Assembly (NCBI GenBank): GCA_017417025.1
Contig: JAFPZY010000021.1
Coordinates: 1 to 43,073 of the forward strand
Length of the DNA stretch: 43,073 nt
DNA from: Paludibacteraceae bacterium
Lineage (GTDB): Bacteria; Bacteroidota; Bacteroidia; Bacteroidales; Paludibacteraceae
Direction: 5' to 3'
How positions within the stretch are numbered: the stretch's first letter is position 1; each line of letters starts with the position of its first letter. The notes beneath the pieces were generated by a model, which was not told where the DNA came from, made no database searches, and saw only the letters and a program-made list of their open reading frames with translations. Position numbers and translations under genes: made by a program. Below are positions 33,086 to 42,315 of the stretch, piece after piece.

Positions 33086-34185
33086 AACTCAGTCAATTCA
33101 GATTCAAACTGCCCATCGAACAGATAGCCCAGTTTCCGACCCCATATCCGGAAGACGCGCGGATGATAGTTCTGCACAGGAGCACAGGAGAGATAGAACA
33201 CAAAGGAGTCCGTGACCTGCCTGAATTCTTTGATGAAGGCGACCTTTTTGTATTCAATGACACCAAAGTTTTTCCGGCCCGTCTGTATGCACAAAAAGAA
33301 AAGACCCTTGCAAATATAGAGATATTCCTTCTGCGCGAACTGAACCATGATCTGCGTTACTGGGACGTAATAGTGGACCCCGCCCGCAAGATAAGAATAG
33401 GCAACAAACTCTTCCTGGACGAAGAAAACACCATTGTGGCAGAAGTCATCGACAACACCACCTCGCGCGGACGCACTATACGTTTCCTCACCGACTACGA
33501 CAACTCGGAGTTTGTGGACAGGCTTTATGAGAAAGGCAACACACCTCTGCCCAAATACATCCACCGCCCGATGTCGGAAGAAGTGCAGGCCGAGTATGAC
33601 AAGATATTCCCCGACTATCCTGTCACCCGGATGGACGAAGACCGCTACCAGAGCATATTTGCGGACAAAGTGGGAGCCGTAGCGGCACCTGCGGCATGCC
33701 TCCATTTCTCGAAACAACTGCTCAAACGGATGGAGATAAAAGGCATAGAGCATGAGTTTCTCACCTCACACATGTCGTTGGGCAACTTCAAGACGATAGA
33801 TGTGGAGGACCTGACGAAGCACAAGATGGACTCCGAGCAGATATTTGTCCGCAAAGAGCTGGTTGATGCCGTAAACAATGCCCACTCCGCCGAAAAGCAT
33901 GTCTGCGCTGTGGGGACGGAGATAATGCGCGCACTGGAACATGTTGCCGGCACAGAAGGACAACTGAAGGTTTATGAAGGCTGGACCAACAAATTCATCT
34001 TCCCGCCATACGATTTTGCCGTAGCCGACTCGTTCTTCGTGAATCTGTATGACAGCCAGTCGTCACAACTGATGATGGTAGCGGCCTTCGGCGGCTACGA
34101 AAAGGTGATGCATGCCTACGAAGTAGCGGTTGAAGAGGGCTACCGCTTCGGCGATTACGGAGATGCCATGCTGATTATCGACTGA
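33082..34185 (+). CDS. queA: tRNA ribosyltransferase-isomerase QueA (367 aa)
   Basis: Motifs in order are FKLPIEQIAQFPTPYPEDAR, DLFVFNDTKVFPARLYAQKE, the TPLPKYIHRPMSEEVQAEYD region, GAVAAPAACLHFSKQLL, GNFKTIDVEDLTKHKMDSEQ and TNKFIFPPYDFAVADSFFVN. The enzyme uses SAM to add and isomerise a ribosyl group on preQ1 in tRNA, giving epoxyqueuosine. It overlaps truB by 4 bases and shares one base with ung (TGATG), so the three RNA- and DNA-related genes form a tight unit. Confidence 0.93.
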   Translation: MKLSQFRFKLPIEQIAQFPTPYPEDARMIVLHRSTGEIEHKGVRDLPEFFDEGDLFVFNDTKVFPARLYAQKEKTLANIEIFLLRELNHDLRYWDVIVDPARKIRIGNKLFLDEENTIVAEVIDNTTSRGRTIRFLTDYDNSEFVDRLYEKGNTPLPKYIHRPMSEEVQAEYDKIFPDYPVTRMDEDRYQSIFADKVGAVAAPAACLHFSKQLLKRMEIKGIEHEFLTSHMSLGNFKTIDVEDLTKHKMDSEQIFVRKELVDAVNNAHSAEKHVCAVGTEIMRALEHVAGTEGQLKVYEGWTNKFIFPPYDFAVADSFFVNLYDSQSSQLMMVAAFGGYEKVMHAYEVAVEEGYRFGDYGDAMLIID

Positions 34186-34847
34186 TGGAAGTCCGCATCG
34201 ACCATACATGGAAAGAGGTACTGCAACCTGAGTTTGACAAGCCTTATTTTGAGTTGCTTACTTCGTTTGTCCGCCGTGAATATACCACCAAGCAGTGCTT
34301 TCCGCCTGCAGCACTGATATTCAACGCTTTCGACTCATGCCCTTTTGACAAGGTGCGCGTGGTCATCATCGGACAGGACCCGTATCATGACACAGGGCAG
34401 GCACACGGACTATGTTTCTCCGTAAATGACGGAGTGCGCATTCCGCCGTCGCTGGACAATATATACAAGGAGATACAACGCGACCTGGGCAAACCGGCAC
34501 CGCCTTCGGGCAACCTCACACGCTGGGCGCAGCAGGGAGTGCTGCTGCTCAACGCCACACTGACAGTAGAAGCACACAAGCCCGGTTCGCACCAGAACAA
34601 AGGCTGGGAAGAACTGACCGATGCCGCAATAAGAGAACTGAACAGCCGCAGGCAAAACATAGTATATATGCTGTGGGGAGCCTATGCACAGCGCAAGGGG
34701 CAGTTCATCAACAGGCAGCAGAATCTGGTTCTGACCGCCCCCCACCCGAGCCCGTTGAGCGCTTTCAAGGGATTTATCGGCTGCGGTCACTTCTCAAAAG
34801 CCAACGCTTATCTTACGCAGCACGGCTTGCCCGCAATTGATTGGTAA
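34185..34847 (+). CDS. ung: Uracil-DNA glycosylase, family 1 (220 aa)
   Basis: The active motif is VVIIGQDPYHDTGQAHGLCF (about residue 63), with the catalytic aspartate of GQDPYH. The second motif LTAPHPSPLSA is near 185 with HPSPLS for leucine-loop insertion, and GCGHFSKAN near the end. LFNATLTVE-type (VLLLNATLTVEAHKPGSHQN) completes it. It removes uracil from DNA to start base-excision repair. Its ATG shares a base with the queA stop. Confidence 0.95.
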   Translation: MEVRIDHTWKEVLQPEFDKPYFELLTSFVRREYTTKQCFPPAALIFNAFDSCPFDKVRVVIIGQDPYHDTGQAHGLCFSVNDGVRIPPSLDNIYKEIQRDLGKPAPPSGNLTRWAQQGVLLLNATLTVEAHKPGSHQNKGWEELTDAAIRELNSRRQNIVYMLWGAYAQRKGQFINRQQNLVLTAPHPSPLSAFKGFIGCGHFSKANAYLTQHGLPAIDW

Positions 34848-34869
34848 CCCACTTATTATCAGCATAACC

Positions 34870-37170
34870 ATGAACCGTCTTTTGCTAATAGATGCATACG
34901 CAATGATATACCGCGCCTACTACGCTTTCATACGTGTGCCGCGCATCAATTCCAAAGGCGAGAATACCAGCGCCGTGTTCGGGTTTGTCATTACGCTTGA
35001 AGACCTCATCAAGCGTGTAAAGCCGACGCACATAGCCGTTGCTTTCGACCCTCACGGCCCCACTTTCAGGCATGAGGCATACGCCCAATACAAGGCGCAG
35101 CGCGAAGAAACTCCTGAGGACATACGCAAGGCGGTGCCTATAATAAAGGACATATTGGCCGCAATGAACATACCCGTTGTTGAAGTCAGCGGCTTTGAGG
35201 CGGATGACGTGATAGGCACATTGTCGGTGCAGGCGGCAGGCAGCGGGACAGAAGTGTTCATGGCTACACCGGACAAGGACTACGGACAGCTGGTAACAGA
35301 ACTGATACACCAGTACCGCCCGCGCCACACAGGAGGCTTCGAGCAAATGGGGCCGAAAGAAGTGTGCGACAAGTACGGACTGTCGTCCCCCGTGCAGGTG
35401 ATAGACCTGCTGGCTCTGATGGGCGATGCGAGCGACAACATCCCCGGCTGCAAGGGGGTCGGCGAAAAGACCGCCGTGCAACTCATATCACAGTTCGGCT
35501 CTGTGGAAAACCTGCTGCAAAACACCACACAACTAAAAGGCGCGCTGAAGACCAAAGTGGAGTCGCATGCGGAAGAGATACGCTTTTCCAAGTTCCTCGC
35601 CACAATACGCACCGACGTGCCCGTGACATGGGACGAGACGAAGTTCGCTTTCACAGACACCAAGAACTGGGACGCACTCGCCCCGTTGTACAGGCAGCTT
35701 GAGTTCAACTCTCTTCTGAAGCAGAAGCCGGAGGAACCCCTGCCTGCCAAGAACAGCCAGCGGCAGGAAATGACACTCGACCTTTTTGCCGCCGGCAACA
35801 GCGACGTGCCGGCAGCAACCGCAGACAAGCCTGCATACGACACTACAGAAAACCGCCTGTGCTCGTACCTGCTCAACCCCGAACTGGCATTCAACCCTTA
35901 CAAGAAGCCTGACTGGGACGCACTGAAAGCGGACAAGGCTCTCTGGAGGCTCTATAACGAGGTGGAGCTCCCGCTGGTAGAAGTGCTGCGCGACATGGAA
36001 AAAGCCGGAGTGAGAGTGGACACATCGCTGCTGAAGGAAGCCGAAGCGAGCCTGACAAGCGAACTGGAGGCTCTGGAGCAGGAAATATACGCCCTCGCAG
36101 GAGAGACCTTCAACATCAATTCGCCTGCACAGGTAGGCGAAGTGCTGTTCGACCACATGCACCTCGACCCCAAAGCCAAGCGCGGCAAGAACGGCAAATA
36201 CTCCACATCGGAGGAAGTGCTGACCGCCCTGAAAGACCGCCATGCCGTTGTGGGCAAGATACTGGAGCAGCGCGAGCTGAAGAAGCTCATTTCCACCTAC
36301 ATAACCGCTCTCCCCTCCTACATCAACCCCGCTACGGGCAAGATTCACACGACCTACAACCAGACCGTAACAGCCACAGGCCGCCTGTCTTCGAGCAACC
36401 CCAACTTGCAGAACCTCCCCGTCCGCACCGAGCGCGGCAGGCTCATACGCAGGGCCGTTATTCCGGATGACGGCTGCCTTTTCCTGAGCGCCGACTACTC
36501 GCAGATAGAGTTGCGGCTCATGGCGCATTTCTCGCAAGACGCGCACCTGACAGAGGCTTTCAGGCAGGGGCAGGACATCCATGCCGCGACCGCAGCAAAG
36601 ATATTCGCGAAGGACATAGCCGACATAACCAAAGACGAGCGCCGCCGTGCCAAGACAGCCAACTTCGGCATCATCTACGGCATCTCGGCCTTCGGACTCG
36701 CGCAACAGCTTGACTGCTCGCGTCAGGAGGCCAAAGAGCTGATTGACGGCTATTTCAAGGCCTTCCCGGGGGTGATTTCCTTCATAGAGAAGCAGAAGTC
36801 CATCGCCCGCGAACAGGGCTATGTGGAGACGCTTTTCGGGCGCAGGCGCTATCTGCCGGACATACACAGCCACAACTCCGTTGTCCGCTCTTTTGCTGAA
36901 CGCAATGCCGTAAACGCCCCCATACAAGGCACAGCAGCCGACATAATAAAGATGGCGATGGTGGCTATACACCGCCGCCTGAAGCAGTTGCAGCGTGACA
37001 ACCTGCAGATGATTATGCAGGTGCACGACGAGCTCAACTTCAATGTCCCCTCCGACTGCGTAGAGGAGGTGCGAGAGATTGTAGTGAGCGAGATGCAGAA
37101 CGTAACACAACTTGCCGTACCCCTCATTGCCGAGTGCGGAGTGGGCACCAACTGGCTTGAAGCACACTGA
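34870..37170 (+). CDS. polA: DNA polymerase I lacking most of the exonuclease domain (766 aa)
   Basis: ATG 34870 (MNRLLLIDAYAMIYRAYYAF) is the first conserved start; the upstream in-frame TTG is unlikely. Residues about 1-285 hold the 5'-3' exonuclease: VSGFEADDVIGTL, TPDKDYGQL, and a DNA-binding helix-hairpin-helix (DNIPGCKGVGEKTA). From about 375 the polymerase is complete: DYSQIELRLMAHFS (motif A), KTANFGIIYGISAFGLAQQL (motif B; phenylalanine that excludes ddNTPs), IMQVHDELNF (motif C). Only about 90 residues separate the two regions, against roughly 240 in E. coli Pol I, and only LCSYLLNPE and nearby bits look like the old 3'-5' exonuclease. The catalytic acidic residues of proofreading are not seen. 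It is probably a repair and primer-removal polymerase without proofreading. Confidence 0.93.
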   Translation: MNRLLLIDAYAMIYRAYYAFIRVPRINSKGENTSAVFGFVITLEDLIKRVKPTHIAVAFDPHGPTFRHEAYAQYKAQREETPEDIRKAVPIIKDILAAMNIPVVEVSGFEADDVIGTLSVQAAGSGTEVFMATPDKDYGQLVTELIHQYRPRHTGGFEQMGPKEVCDKYGLSSPVQVIDLLALMGDASDNIPGCKGVGEKTAVQLISQFGSVENLLQNTTQLKGALKTKVESHAEEIRFSKFLATIRTDVPVTWDETKFAFTDTKNWDALAPLYRQLEFNSLLKQKPEEPLPAKNSQRQEMTLDLFAAGNSDVPAATADKPAYDTTENRLCSYLLNPELAFNPYKKPDWDALKADKALWRLYNEVELPLVEVLRDMEKAGVRVDTSLLKEAEASLTSELEALEQEIYALAGETFNINSPAQVGEVLFDHMHLDPKAKRGKNGKYSTSEEVLTALKDRHAVVGKILEQRELKKLISTYITALPSYINPATGKIHTTYNQTVTATGRLSSSNPNLQNLPVRTERGRLIRRAVIPDDGCLFLSADYSQIELRLMAHFSQDAHLTEAFRQGQDIHAATAAKIFAKDIADITKDERRRAKTANFGIIYGISAFGLAQQLDCSRQEAKELIDGYFKAFPGVISFIEKQKSIAREQGYVETLFGRRRYLPDIHSHNSVVRSFAERNAVNAPIQGTAADIIKMAMVAIHRRLKQLQRDNLQMIMQVHDELNFNVPSDCVEEVREIVVSEMQNVTQLAVPLIAECGVGTNWLEAH

Positions 37171-37174
37171 GTAT

Positions 37175-38110
37175 ATGAACACTACAAACAACCCGTATCT
37201 GTCCGTTTCTCCCGAAGTGAGCCGCGCGCTTGCTGACGGCCGCCCCGTAGTAGCCCTCGAATCGACCATCATCTCCCACGGCATGCCTTACCCGCAGAAC
37301 GTGGAGACGGCGCTCCGCGTCGAAGAGGAGGTCCGCCGGAACGGTGCTGTGCCAGCCACAATAGCCATCATAGGAGGCACACTGAAAGCCGGCTGCACGC
37401 ACGAGGACATAGAACTGCTCGGCAGAAAGGGGACAGAGGCAGTAAAGACCTCGCGCCGCGACATGCCGATGGTGGTGGCACAAAAACTGGACGGAGCGAC
37501 GACTGTGGCAACAACCATGATAATAGCAGCCATGGCGGGTATAGAAGTCTTCGCCACAGGCGGCATAGGCGGAGTTCATCGCGGCGCGGAAAAGACTATG
37601 GACATATCCGCCGACCTCGAAGAACTTGCCATGACCCCCGTAATGGTTGTGTGCGCCGGTCCGAAAGCCATACTCGACCTCGGCCTCACGCTGGAATACC
37701 TGGAGACCAAAGGTGTTCCGGTTATCGGCTACCGGACCGACGAACTGCCGGCTTTCTACACACGCAGGTCGGGTTTCGGAGTGGACTGCAGGCTCGACAC
37801 CCCCCGCCAAATAGCAGAAGCCTTCCGCACAAAGCGCCTGCTCGGTCTGCAAGGCGGCATGCTTGTCACCAACCCCGTGCCTGAGCAGTACTCAATGCCG
37901 CCGGAGGTGATAGACACTGCCATCAGCCAGGCACTGGCAGAGGCGGAGAAAGACGGCATCAGCGGCAAGAGGCTCACTCCTTTCCTGCTCGCCAGAATAA
38001 AAGACATAACGCGGGGCGACTCGCTGAACACCAACATACAGCTTGTGCTTAACAACGCCGCACTTGCAGCCCAGATAGCTGCGCGGCTTTCTACCGTCAC
38101 ACTACCGTAA
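37175..38110 (+). CDS. psuG: Pseudouridine-5'-phosphate glycosidase (311 aa)
   Basis: ATG 37175 (MNTTNNPYLSVSPEVSRALA) lies 4 bases after polA. Motifs: PVVALESTIISHGMPYPQNV, ATIAIIGGTLKAGCTHEDI, VFATGGIGGVHRGAEKTMDI (active-site lysine region), VVCAGPKAILDLGLTLEYLE and GVPVIGYRTDELPAFYTRRS. The enzyme cleaves pseudouridine 5'-phosphate to uracil and ribose 5-phosphate. The usual partner kinase PsuK is not nearby in this window. The 3' end codes STVTLP in the repeat-like sequence at 38091-38109 (see findings). Confidence 0.93.
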   Translation: MNTTNNPYLSVSPEVSRALADGRPVVALESTIISHGMPYPQNVETALRVEEEVRRNGAVPATIAIIGGTLKAGCTHEDIELLGRKGTEAVKTSRRDMPMVVAQKLDGATTVATTMIIAAMAGIEVFATGGIGGVHRGAEKTMDISADLEELAMTPVMVVCAGPKAILDLGLTLEYLETKGVPVIGYRTDELPAFYTRRSGFGVDCRLDTPRQIAEAFRTKRLLGLQGGMLVTNPVPEQYSMPPEVIDTAISQALAEAEKDGISGKRLTPFLLARIKDITRGDSLNTNIQLVLNNAALAAQIAARLSTVTLP

Positions 38111-38164
38111 CAGTACCGTAACAGCGGGGGACTTTAACTGACAAATTATTAAGACAACCATTTC

Positions 38165-39208
38165 ATGTATCCACAGCAGATTATAGACTCGCTCCGCCAT
38201 GTCCGTTATCCGGGCACGGGCAAAGACCTGATAGAGAGCGGTATGCTTGAAGACGACATACGCATATCCGGTCTGGCTGTTTCTTTCTCCCTCATATTCG
38301 ACAAGGACAACGACCCTTTCATGCGCTCTGTTGTCCGCGCCGCCGAAACAGCCGTAAAGACATACGCCGACAGCAATGCCGCCGTGCACATTCAAACCAA
38401 GTTCAGGCAGGCGCATATCAACCCCCGCTCCACGGACAAGCCCGTGATTGATGCCAGGCACGTGATAGCTGTTCATTCGGGCAAAGGGGGAGTGGGCAAA
38501 TCCACAGTCGCCGCCAACCTTGCCGTGGCCCTCGCCAACGCAGGCTACAGAGTAGGACTGCTGGACGCGGACATCCACGGGCCGAGCATCCCAAAGATGT
38601 TCAACTGCGAAGATGCGCGCCCTGTCTCCGTGGAAGAAGACGGGCGGACACTGATAGAGCCGGTGGAACAATACGGCGTGAAGATGCTCAGCATAGGTTT
38701 CTTTGTCGAGCCCCGCAAGGCGGTCATCTGGCGCGGCGGCATGGCAAGCAACGCGGTGAAACAGCTTGTGCAGGACGCACACTGGGGGACGCTTGACTGG
38801 TTCCTCATTGACATGCCTCCCGGGACAAGCGACATACACCTCACCCTTATACAGACACTGCCTCTGACCGGCGCGATAGTAGTCACCACGCCGCAGCCCG
38901 TGGCACTGGCAGATGCGGAGAAGGGAGTGGAGATGTTCCGCAACGAGAAAGTGAGAGTGCCTGTAACAGGACTGATAGAAAACATGTCGTGGTTCACTCC
39001 TGCCGAACTGCCGCAGAACAAGTACTACATCTTCGGCAAGGACGGCGGCAAGGCTCTCGCCGGGCGCTTGGACATACCGCTGTTAGGGCAGATTCCGCTT
39101 GTGCAGTCGGTGCGCGAGGCGGGCGACAACGGAACGCCGATAGCCCTGCAGCAGGGGCATCCGGCGGCGCGTTACTTTGAAGACATCTGCCGCCGGCTGA
39201 ACTCATAA
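38165..39208 (+). CDS. mrp: Mrp/ApbC-family Fe-S carrier ATPase (347 aa)
   Basis: N-terminal MIP18/DUF59 domain (about 1-85; RHVRYPGTGKDLIESGMLED). Then the deviant Walker A VHSGKGGVGKSTVAANLAVA (about 100), LLDADIHGPSIPKMF, WFLIDMPPGTSDIHLTLIQT and VVTTPQPVALADAEKGVEMF. Mrp proteins carry Fe-S clusters for delivery to target proteins. The usual CPxC of this family (about 270) is replaced here by WFTPAELPQNKYYIF, as I recall for other Bacteroidetes; another cluster-binding mode or a different role is possible. It sits directly before a MATE gene (2-base gap). Confidence 0.88.
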   Translation: MYPQQIIDSLRHVRYPGTGKDLIESGMLEDDIRISGLAVSFSLIFDKDNDPFMRSVVRAAETAVKTYADSNAAVHIQTKFRQAHINPRSTDKPVIDARHVIAVHSGKGGVGKSTVAANLAVALANAGYRVGLLDADIHGPSIPKMFNCEDARPVSVEEDGRTLIEPVEQYGVKMLSIGFFVEPRKAVIWRGGMASNAVKQLVQDAHWGTLDWFLIDMPPGTSDIHLTLIQTLPLTGAIVVTTPQPVALADAEKGVEMFRNEKVRVPVTGLIENMSWFTPAELPQNKYYIFGKDGGKALAGRLDIPLLGQIPLVQSVREAGDNGTPIALQQGHPAARYFEDICRRLNS

Positions 39209-39210
39209 AA

Positions 39211-40569
39211 ATGCCGACCGTAAAAGCCATAGAACTCGGCACGCAGCCTGTAAAAAGCCTGCTTTTCAAGTATGCCATGCCCGCTATCATTGCCATGACA
39301 GCGTCGTCGCTGTACAACATCGCGGACAGCATTTTCATAGGTCACGGCTGCGGGCCGCTGGCGCTTTCCGGACTGACCGTAGCCAAGCCTTTCATGGATA
39401 TATGCGCCGCCTTCGGCAGTCTGGTGGGAGTTGGAGCGGCAACGCTTGTCGCCATCTTCCTGGGCGAAGAGAAGTACGAGTCGGCCGGCCGCGTGCTGGG
39501 CAACGTCATTGTGCTGAACGTCATCCTCGGTGCCGGAGTCATGCTTGCGGGGCTGCTATGGCTCGACCCCATATTGCGCGCCTTCGGGGCGAGCGACGAC
39601 ACGCTCGTCTATGCGCATGACTACATGGAGATAATCCTCTACGGCAATATCCTGACCCACATCTACTTCGGGCTGAACAACGTACTGCGCTCCATGGGGC
39701 ACCCCAAGTACTCGATGGCAGCCACTATGGTGGCAGTGACGGTAAACATCATACTTGACCCCATATTCATTTTCAGCCTCGGCATGGGGGTCCGCGGAGC
39801 GGCACTTGCCACTATCATCTCGCAGTTTGTGGCGGTGGCGCTGCAGTTCGTGGTCTTCTGCAATCCGGAGGAGCTGCTGCATTTCCATCGCGGGATATGG
39901 AAGCTTGACCGCGGCATCACCCTGCGCGCTCTGGTCATAGGAGCATCGCCTTTCCTGATGAACATTGCCCACTGCCTTGTTGTCGTTATCATCAACAACC
40001 AGCTGAAGCGCTTCGGCGGAGACATGGCCCTCGCCACCTACGGAGTCATCAACCGCTTCACTTTTGTCTTCGCCATGATTGTCATGGGGCTCAACCAGGG
40101 CATGCAGCCCATAGTCGGTTACAACTACGGAGCCCGCCAGTACAAGCGCATGCTGCATGCTTTCGAGCTGACAGCCGTGTGCGCGACCATAGTAATGGGG
40201 ACGGTGTTCGTCCTCGCCGAAGTATGCCCCGAGTGGATGGTCAGGATGTTCACGCACGACGAGGCGCTGATTGAAGCCTCGGTTGCGCCGATGCGCATTG
40301 TGGCATGTGCAATGCTCATTGTCGGCTTCCAGATGGTGACGGGAAACTTCTTCACCAGCATCGGCATGGCAGGAAAAGCCATCTTCCTGAGCCTCACGAG
40401 GCAAGTCATCTACCTTATCCCGCTCGCCTTGCTTCTGCCCCTCTGCTTCGAGCATGACCCTATTATGGGTGTGTGGTGGACCATGCCGCTGAGCGACACT
40501 CTTTCGGCCCTCACTGCCGCCCTAATGCTGTTTGTACAAATACGCAAATTCAAACAAACATACAAGTAA
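39211..40569 (+). CDS. MATE-family multidrug exporter (452 aa)
   Basis: Twelve membrane helices are expected. The MATE features are PAIIAMTASSLYNIADSIFI (about 25-45), GHGCGPLALSGLTVAKP, a second-half start MNIAHCLVVVIINNQLKRFG (about 250), and NQGMQPIVGYNYGARQYKRM (about 305). Transporters of this kind export cationic drugs or metabolites in exchange for Na+ or H+. The substrate cannot be told from sequence. It starts 2 bases after mrp and ends immediately before the thioesterase gene. Confidence 0.9.
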   Translation: MPTVKAIELGTQPVKSLLFKYAMPAIIAMTASSLYNIADSIFIGHGCGPLALSGLTVAKPFMDICAAFGSLVGVGAATLVAIFLGEEKYESAGRVLGNVIVLNVILGAGVMLAGLLWLDPILRAFGASDDTLVYAHDYMEIILYGNILTHIYFGLNNVLRSMGHPKYSMAATMVAVTVNIILDPIFIFSLGMGVRGAALATIISQFVAVALQFVVFCNPEELLHFHRGIWKLDRGITLRALVIGASPFLMNIAHCLVVVIINNQLKRFGGDMALATYGVINRFTFVFAMIVMGLNQGMQPIVGYNYGARQYKRMLHAFELTAVCATIVMGTVFVLAEVCPEWMVRMFTHDEALIEASVAPMRIVACAMLIVGFQMVTGNFFTSIGMAGKAIFLSLTRQVIYLIPLALLLPLCFEHDPIMGVWWTMPLSDTLSALTAALMLFVQIRKFKQTYK

Positions 40570-40570
40570 T

Positions 40571-40975
40571 ATGCATCCATATCAACACGTCGTCAAATAC
40601 TACGAGTGCGACAAGATGAACATCACCCACCACTCCAACTACATCCGCTTCATGGAAGAAGCCCGTGTGGACTGGATGGACCAGATAGGCTACGGCTTCG
40701 AGCGCATGGAGCAGGAGGGCGTTGTGTCGCCCGTGACGGAAGTGCAGTGCACATACAAGTACCCGACCACCTTCAAGGACTTGATAGAAATCAGTCTGCG
40801 GGTGGAGCATCTCAGCATGCTGAAAGTGAGGTTCGCCTACACTATGACAGTGCGGGGCAAAGTGGTATGCACGGCCATGTCCACGCACTGTTTTCTGGAG
40901 AACGGCCGCCCCGTAGCACTCCAGACACGCTTCCCCGAACTTTATGCCGCCATAATGAAGACGATGGACAATTGA
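40571..40975 (+). CDS. Acyl-CoA thioesterase, 4HBT/YbgC-like (134 aa)
   Basis: ATG 40571 begins MHPYQHVVKYYECDKMNITH, with the hot-dog-fold pattern YYECDKMNITHHSNYIRFME; the aspartate of ECD and the following HHSNY correspond to the catalytic region of the 4-hydroxybenzoyl-CoA thioesterase family. RVEHLSMLKVRFAYTMTVRG and AMSTHCFLENGRPVALQTRF fit too. It probably hydrolyses an acyl-CoA; the substrate is not evident. Begins 1 base after the MATE gene's stop. The stop codon falls in a TTGACAATTGATAATTGACA repeat. Confidence 0.85.
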   Translation: MHPYQHVVKYYECDKMNITHHSNYIRFMEEARVDWMDQIGYGFERMEQEGVVSPVTEVQCTYKYPTTFKDLIEISLRVEHLSMLKVRFAYTMTVRGKVVCTAMSTHCFLENGRPVALQTRFPELYAAIMKTMDN

Positions 40976-41002
40976 CAATTGATAATTGACATTTGACATT
41001 TT

Positions 41003-42241
41003 ATGCATACCCGCATCAGACACTACGAGAGCGAAGCCTACAACCTGCCGACGGGGGTGATATATTATGTCGGTCCGCCCTTCAAGGACGCGGCACGGCT
41101 GCAGGCGCTCATCCTTGCCGCCATAGACAGGGTCTGCCCCTGTTCCGGCTACCGCTTCTGCTGTCTTGAAGCATCAGAAGACACGCTGGCCGGCTTCCTT
41201 GACATGCACCCCGACATAGAGCCGCAGCAGAGGGAACGCCTCTTTGACATCATAGCGGGGGCAAAGCAAGCGCCGGAACTCCCCGTACGCGCTACACTGA
41301 CAACACGCATACAGGCTGACGACAACAACGTCTATGCCTTCCTTGAAGCAGACATAACCGGCTGCAAAGAAGAAGATTTGCCCCGGACCATAGCACTCTA
41401 TGCCGGGCAACTCCGCATGCAGGAGCAGAGAGAGCCGCTTCTGCAGCGCCCGTCCTGCAGCAGCGAAGAACGGCAATGCCAAGCCGCACGGAAAAGTGCA
41501 CCGCAGGCAGGACTGCTAAGGCGCATGGCCTCGTTTATCCCTCCTCTCCTACATAAAGAGGAAAACAAAGGCTGTGCTACGGACGTGTGCAGGAGCGGGG
41601 CTGACGACTATAGCCCTATAGCGGCGACACCCGACCTGTATGAAGCGGATGCTTCTCCGGCAGGGATGGACGCTTCTCCGGCAGAGGTGGACGCTTCTCC
41701 GGCAGAGGTGGACGAGCTCCTGGATGAGTTGCAGCGCAGGCTTGCCGCCATTCCGCAGACCGACGGCATCAACATACTGCTGCAAAGACACTTTGAGGAC
41801 TTTTTCCGGACACTGGAGAACCTCTCGCCGCGCCCGCTGAGCACGCTGCTCATTGACGACAAACTGAACATACTGCTGCCCGAGTACGACATGCAGATAC
41901 AGATGCTGCCCGTGTGGAAAGCGGTTTACATACTCTTCCTGCGACACGAAGAAGGCATTATACTCAACCAAATAGCTGACTGCCGCGACGAGTTCGCCGG
42001 CATCTACAAGGCCTTCGCGACAGGCGAGCCTGACAACATAGAGGCCACAATAAACGAAGTGACCACACCGGGGAGCGACCTTTTCAGGCAGTACAAGAGC
42101 AAAATCAACGCCGCCTTCAGGCAGCGGCTCGCCGAAGACATCGCACAGCACTACATAATAGACGGCAGGCGGAACGAGCCATACAAGATACAGCTGCCGC
42201 GAGACAAAGTGGTTATCAGCTGCACAAGACAAATACCGTAA
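41003..42241 (+). CDS. Hypothetical protein with a DASPAEV repeat linker (412 aa)
   Basis: No family recognised. Residues about 1-145 (RIRHYESEAYNLPTGVIYYV, AARLQALILAAIDRVCPC) form one predicted globular part. A linker (about 150-240) carries three 7-residue repeats, DASPAGM, DASPAEV, DASPAEV. The C-terminal half (ELLDELQRRLAAIPQTDGIN, VWKAVYILFLRHEEGIILNQ, EATINEVTTPGSDLFRQYKS, YKIQLPRDKVVISC) looks like a conserved Bacteroidetes helical domain of unknown function that I have seen at protein C-termini. No signal peptide or membrane helix, so cytosolic. Separated from the thioesterase by an AT-rich repeat of 27 bases. Confidence 0.78.
   Translation: MHTRIRHYESEAYNLPTGVIYYVGPPFKDAARLQALILAAIDRVCPCSGYRFCCLEASEDTLAGFLDMHPDIEPQQRERLFDIIAGAKQAPELPVRATLTTRIQADDNNVYAFLEADITGCKEEDLPRTIALYAGQLRMQEQREPLLQRPSCSSEERQCQAARKSAPQAGLLRRMASFIPPLLHKEENKGCATDVCRSGADDYSPIAATPDLYEADASPAGMDASPAEVDASPAEVDELLDELQRRLAAIPQTDGINILLQRHFEDFFRTLENLSPRPLSTLLIDDKLNILLPEYDMQIQMLPVWKAVYILFLRHEEGIILNQIADCRDEFAGIYKAFATGEPDNIEATINEVTTPGSDLFRQYKSKINAAFRQRLAEDIAQHYIIDGRRNEPYKIQLPRDKVVISCTRQIP
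41648..41710 (+). repeat. Three 21-bp coding repeats
   Basis: Units begin at 41648, 41669 and 41690 (each starting GAYGCTTCTCCGGCAG) and code for DASPAxx, in frame with the gene at 41003. A spacer-like, disordered linker is the likely result. Confidence 0.9.
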
Positions 42242-42295
42242 GCGCGTTTTTTCAGCATCGCTTTTTTGTGGCACACTTTCATATATCAAGGGGGT

Positions 42296-42315
42296 GCCGA
42301 TTTGTCGGCGTTTTT
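42296..42315 (+). terminator. Terminator after the gene at 41003
   Basis: GCCGA at 42296-42300 pairs with TCGGC at 42305-42309 across loop TTTG, followed by G and TTTTT. A plus-strand terminator 55 bases after the gene stop. Confidence 0.68.

Noticed and set aside
35533-37284. 583-codon open frame on the minus strand
   Set aside because: It lies wholly opposite polA and mirrors its GC-rich codons; polA has complete domain motifs.
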